DNA of 64,000 nucleotides from Flavobacterium sp. YO12 (lineage in GTDB: Bacteria > Bacteroidota > Bacteroidia > Flavobacteriales > Flavobacteriaceae), in contig NZ_NRQU01000006.1 in assembly GCF_004119495.1 (NCBI RefSeq), forward strand, positions 62,001 to 126,000, read 5' to 3'. Under the pieces are notes generated by a model. That model was not told the DNA's origin. It worked only from the letters and a program-made list of their open reading frames with translations, and searched no databases. The position numbers and the translations under genes were made by a program. Shown here one piece after another: positions 63,029 to 64,000 of this stretch (within the stretch, counting starts at the first letter, position 1; every line of letters starts with the position of its first letter).

Positions 63029-63052
63029 CAAAATTACACTTTTTTATTCAAA
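63029..63052 (-). promoter_or_regulatory. Probable promoter of rimO
   Basis: On the minus strand TTTG precedes TAATTTTG by 12 bases; the latter is a good TAnnTTTG box. The ATG follows 19 bases after the box. Confidence 0.55.
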
Positions 63053-63159
63053 CAGCGCTTGTTTCGATTCTATTTAGGTGTTTTTTGTGATGTAAATTGT
63101 ACTGTATGCTGTGTTTTTTCTGTCGAATTAGACTTCTTTTGTTAGGAGTAAAAAAAAAT

Positions 63160-63190
63160 CCGTCAAGCAAGAACCTGACGGAAGTTTTAT
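63160..63190 (-). terminator. Terminator after the FadL-type gene
   Basis: On the minus strand CCGTCAGG and CTTGACGG pair with a TTCTTG loop and a run of T follows. Confidence 0.8.
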
Positions 63191-63209
63191 TATTCTGTTT
63201 ATTTTTAAA

Positions 63210-64000
63210 TTACAATTCAAATAATAAAGTCAATGTAACATTGTTGAGTTTTGATGTGATATTGGCACCATCGGTAAATCCTTTAGTAAAGAAACCTTGG
63301 TTTGATTTTCTTTCAGCATAAGAATAAGCTAAGTCTAGTTTTGTGCCTCCAAAATTATAACCTAATCCACCAGAATAACTGTTTAAATCTCCAATAGTAG
63401 TTTTGTTTTTATACGGGCTTCCTTCATATCTGTATCCGCCTCTTAAGCTTAATTGGTTTATTTTGTATTCTGCTCCAATTCTTAATTCTCCATTATTAGT
63501 CAGCTGATTACTGATGTCGTTATTTACACCTCTAAATCCTGGATCGTTAGTAGGTTTGTATTTTGTGTTTCCATAATCTTTAATAGCGTAATCAACGCTG
63601 ATTAAACCTGATTTTCCGAATATATACGCCGCACTAAAAGTTGTTTTTCCAGGAGTTTGCAAAGTGTATGATTCGTAAACATTAATAACGTTAGGGTTTA
63701 TGTCTGCATATTTCTCAGGTCCATTTGCTGCTTGCGTAGTAGTGTGAAGGCTTTGAGAGACTTCGTCATAAAGTTCATACCAAGTATTTGATTCGTAAGC
63801 TAATCCAAGTCTGAAAGAGTCTGTTACTTTAGCAATTGCGCCAAGTTGAAAAGAGAATCCATTTCCGTAAGTATAAAGTTCGTTATTAAAACGTAGGTTG
63901 GAAATCGTTTCTGTAGGTTCTAATGGGTTTGAATTATCTTCATAGAAACTGCTTGATCTTCTGTAATCAGTAATGTGAGCGTTTAAATTTGCTCCAAAAT
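63210..64000 (-). CDS. OmpP1/FadL-family outer-membrane transporter, C-terminal part
   Basis: The frame is open from the right edge of the window to the TAA at 63210, so the gene continues beyond it. The visible 263 residues are barrel strands: FQLGAIAKVTDSFRLGLAYE, SGLISVDYAIKDYGNTKY, LRIGAEYKINQLSLRGGYRY and the last strand LNNVTLTLLFEL. These fit FadL/OmpP1 proteins, which pass fatty acids or other hydrophobic compounds. The N-terminal plug (hatch) and signal peptide are outside the window. Confidence 0.88.
   Translation of the reverse strand, partial: FGANLNAHITDYRRSSSFYEDNSNPLEPTETISNLRFNNELYTYGNGFSFQLGAIAKVTDSFRLGLAYESNTWYELYDEVSQSLHTTTQAANGPEKYADINPNVINVYESYTLQTPGKTTFSAAYIFGKSGLISVDYAIKDYGNTKYKPTNDPGFRGVNNDISNQLTNNGELRIGAEYKINQLSLRGGYRYEGSPYKNKTTIGDLNSYSGGLGYNFGGTKLDLAYSYAERKSNQGFFTKGFTDGANITSKLNNVTLTLLFEL

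Overview
The window looks like a chromosomal segment of a Flavobacterium species (phylum Bacteroidota). The evidence is low GC, TTG/ATG starts without Shine-Dalgarno sequences, -7 boxes of the form TAnnTTTG (often TATTTTTG) just upstream of genes, a protein with a type IX secretion (T9SS) type B sorting domain, many SpII lipoproteins, a bacillithiol gene (bshC), and the block cinA-rpmB-rpmG-DUF4295-ftsY. Most of it is ordinary core genome. I saw no prophage, IS element, CRISPR array, tRNA or rRNA.

Layout. 1-6.9 kb: end of a 1-Cys peroxiredoxin, a CPA2 cation/proton antiporter, purB, a sterol-desaturase-type hydroxylase coupled to a sirtuin, and trmH. 6.9-10.8 kb: a minus-strand metal/redox locus with a CNGRC-motif membrane protein, an MbnP-like lipoprotein, a di-heme MbnH/MauG-like peroxidase and an outer-membrane barrel with a CxCGC motif. 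10.9-21.4 kb: secA, a DUF2795 protein, a PduO-type cobalamin adenosyltransferase, a LolD/MacB-type ATPase, lipoproteins, an FKBP isomerase and an ABC-F protein. 21.5-31 kb: an acyltransferase-like membrane protein, an Omp85-type barrel, a GT2 glycosyltransferase, an E2 acyltransferase, a DEDDh exonuclease, a FAH hydrolase with an orphan Hpt protein, and cinA. 31-38 kb: ribosomal proteins L28, L33 and DUF4295, then ftsY, DUF721, ndk and bshC. 38-46 kb: an MFS transporter, an SdpR/SdpI pair, an alpha/beta hydrolase and a 1355-residue T9SS-secreted protein. 46-64 kb: a B12-binding radical SAM protein, a two-component system, cell-wall enzymes (L,D-transpeptidase, NlpC/P60, amidase), a sialate O-acetylesterase, an aldo/keto reductase, porins, rimO and a FadL-type barrel.

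Two themes stand out. First, three genes (rpmG, the MFS transporter and the start of the sialate O-acetylesterase) are each restored by adding one base to a homopolymer run. This suggests assembly indels, though real mutations are possible. Second, intergenic spaces carry several families of inverted repeats. They also carry four good copies, and one degraded copy, of a structured element that opens AGCCCxGA and closes near GCTCC; from memory it resembles the Rfam Flavo-1 RNA. One repeat-like unit lies in frame inside the radical SAM gene.

The best candidate for a poorly described system is the MbnP/MbnH-like locus at 6.97-10.7 kb. It has no visible methanobactin genes, and two extra cysteine-motif membrane proteins accompany the pair.
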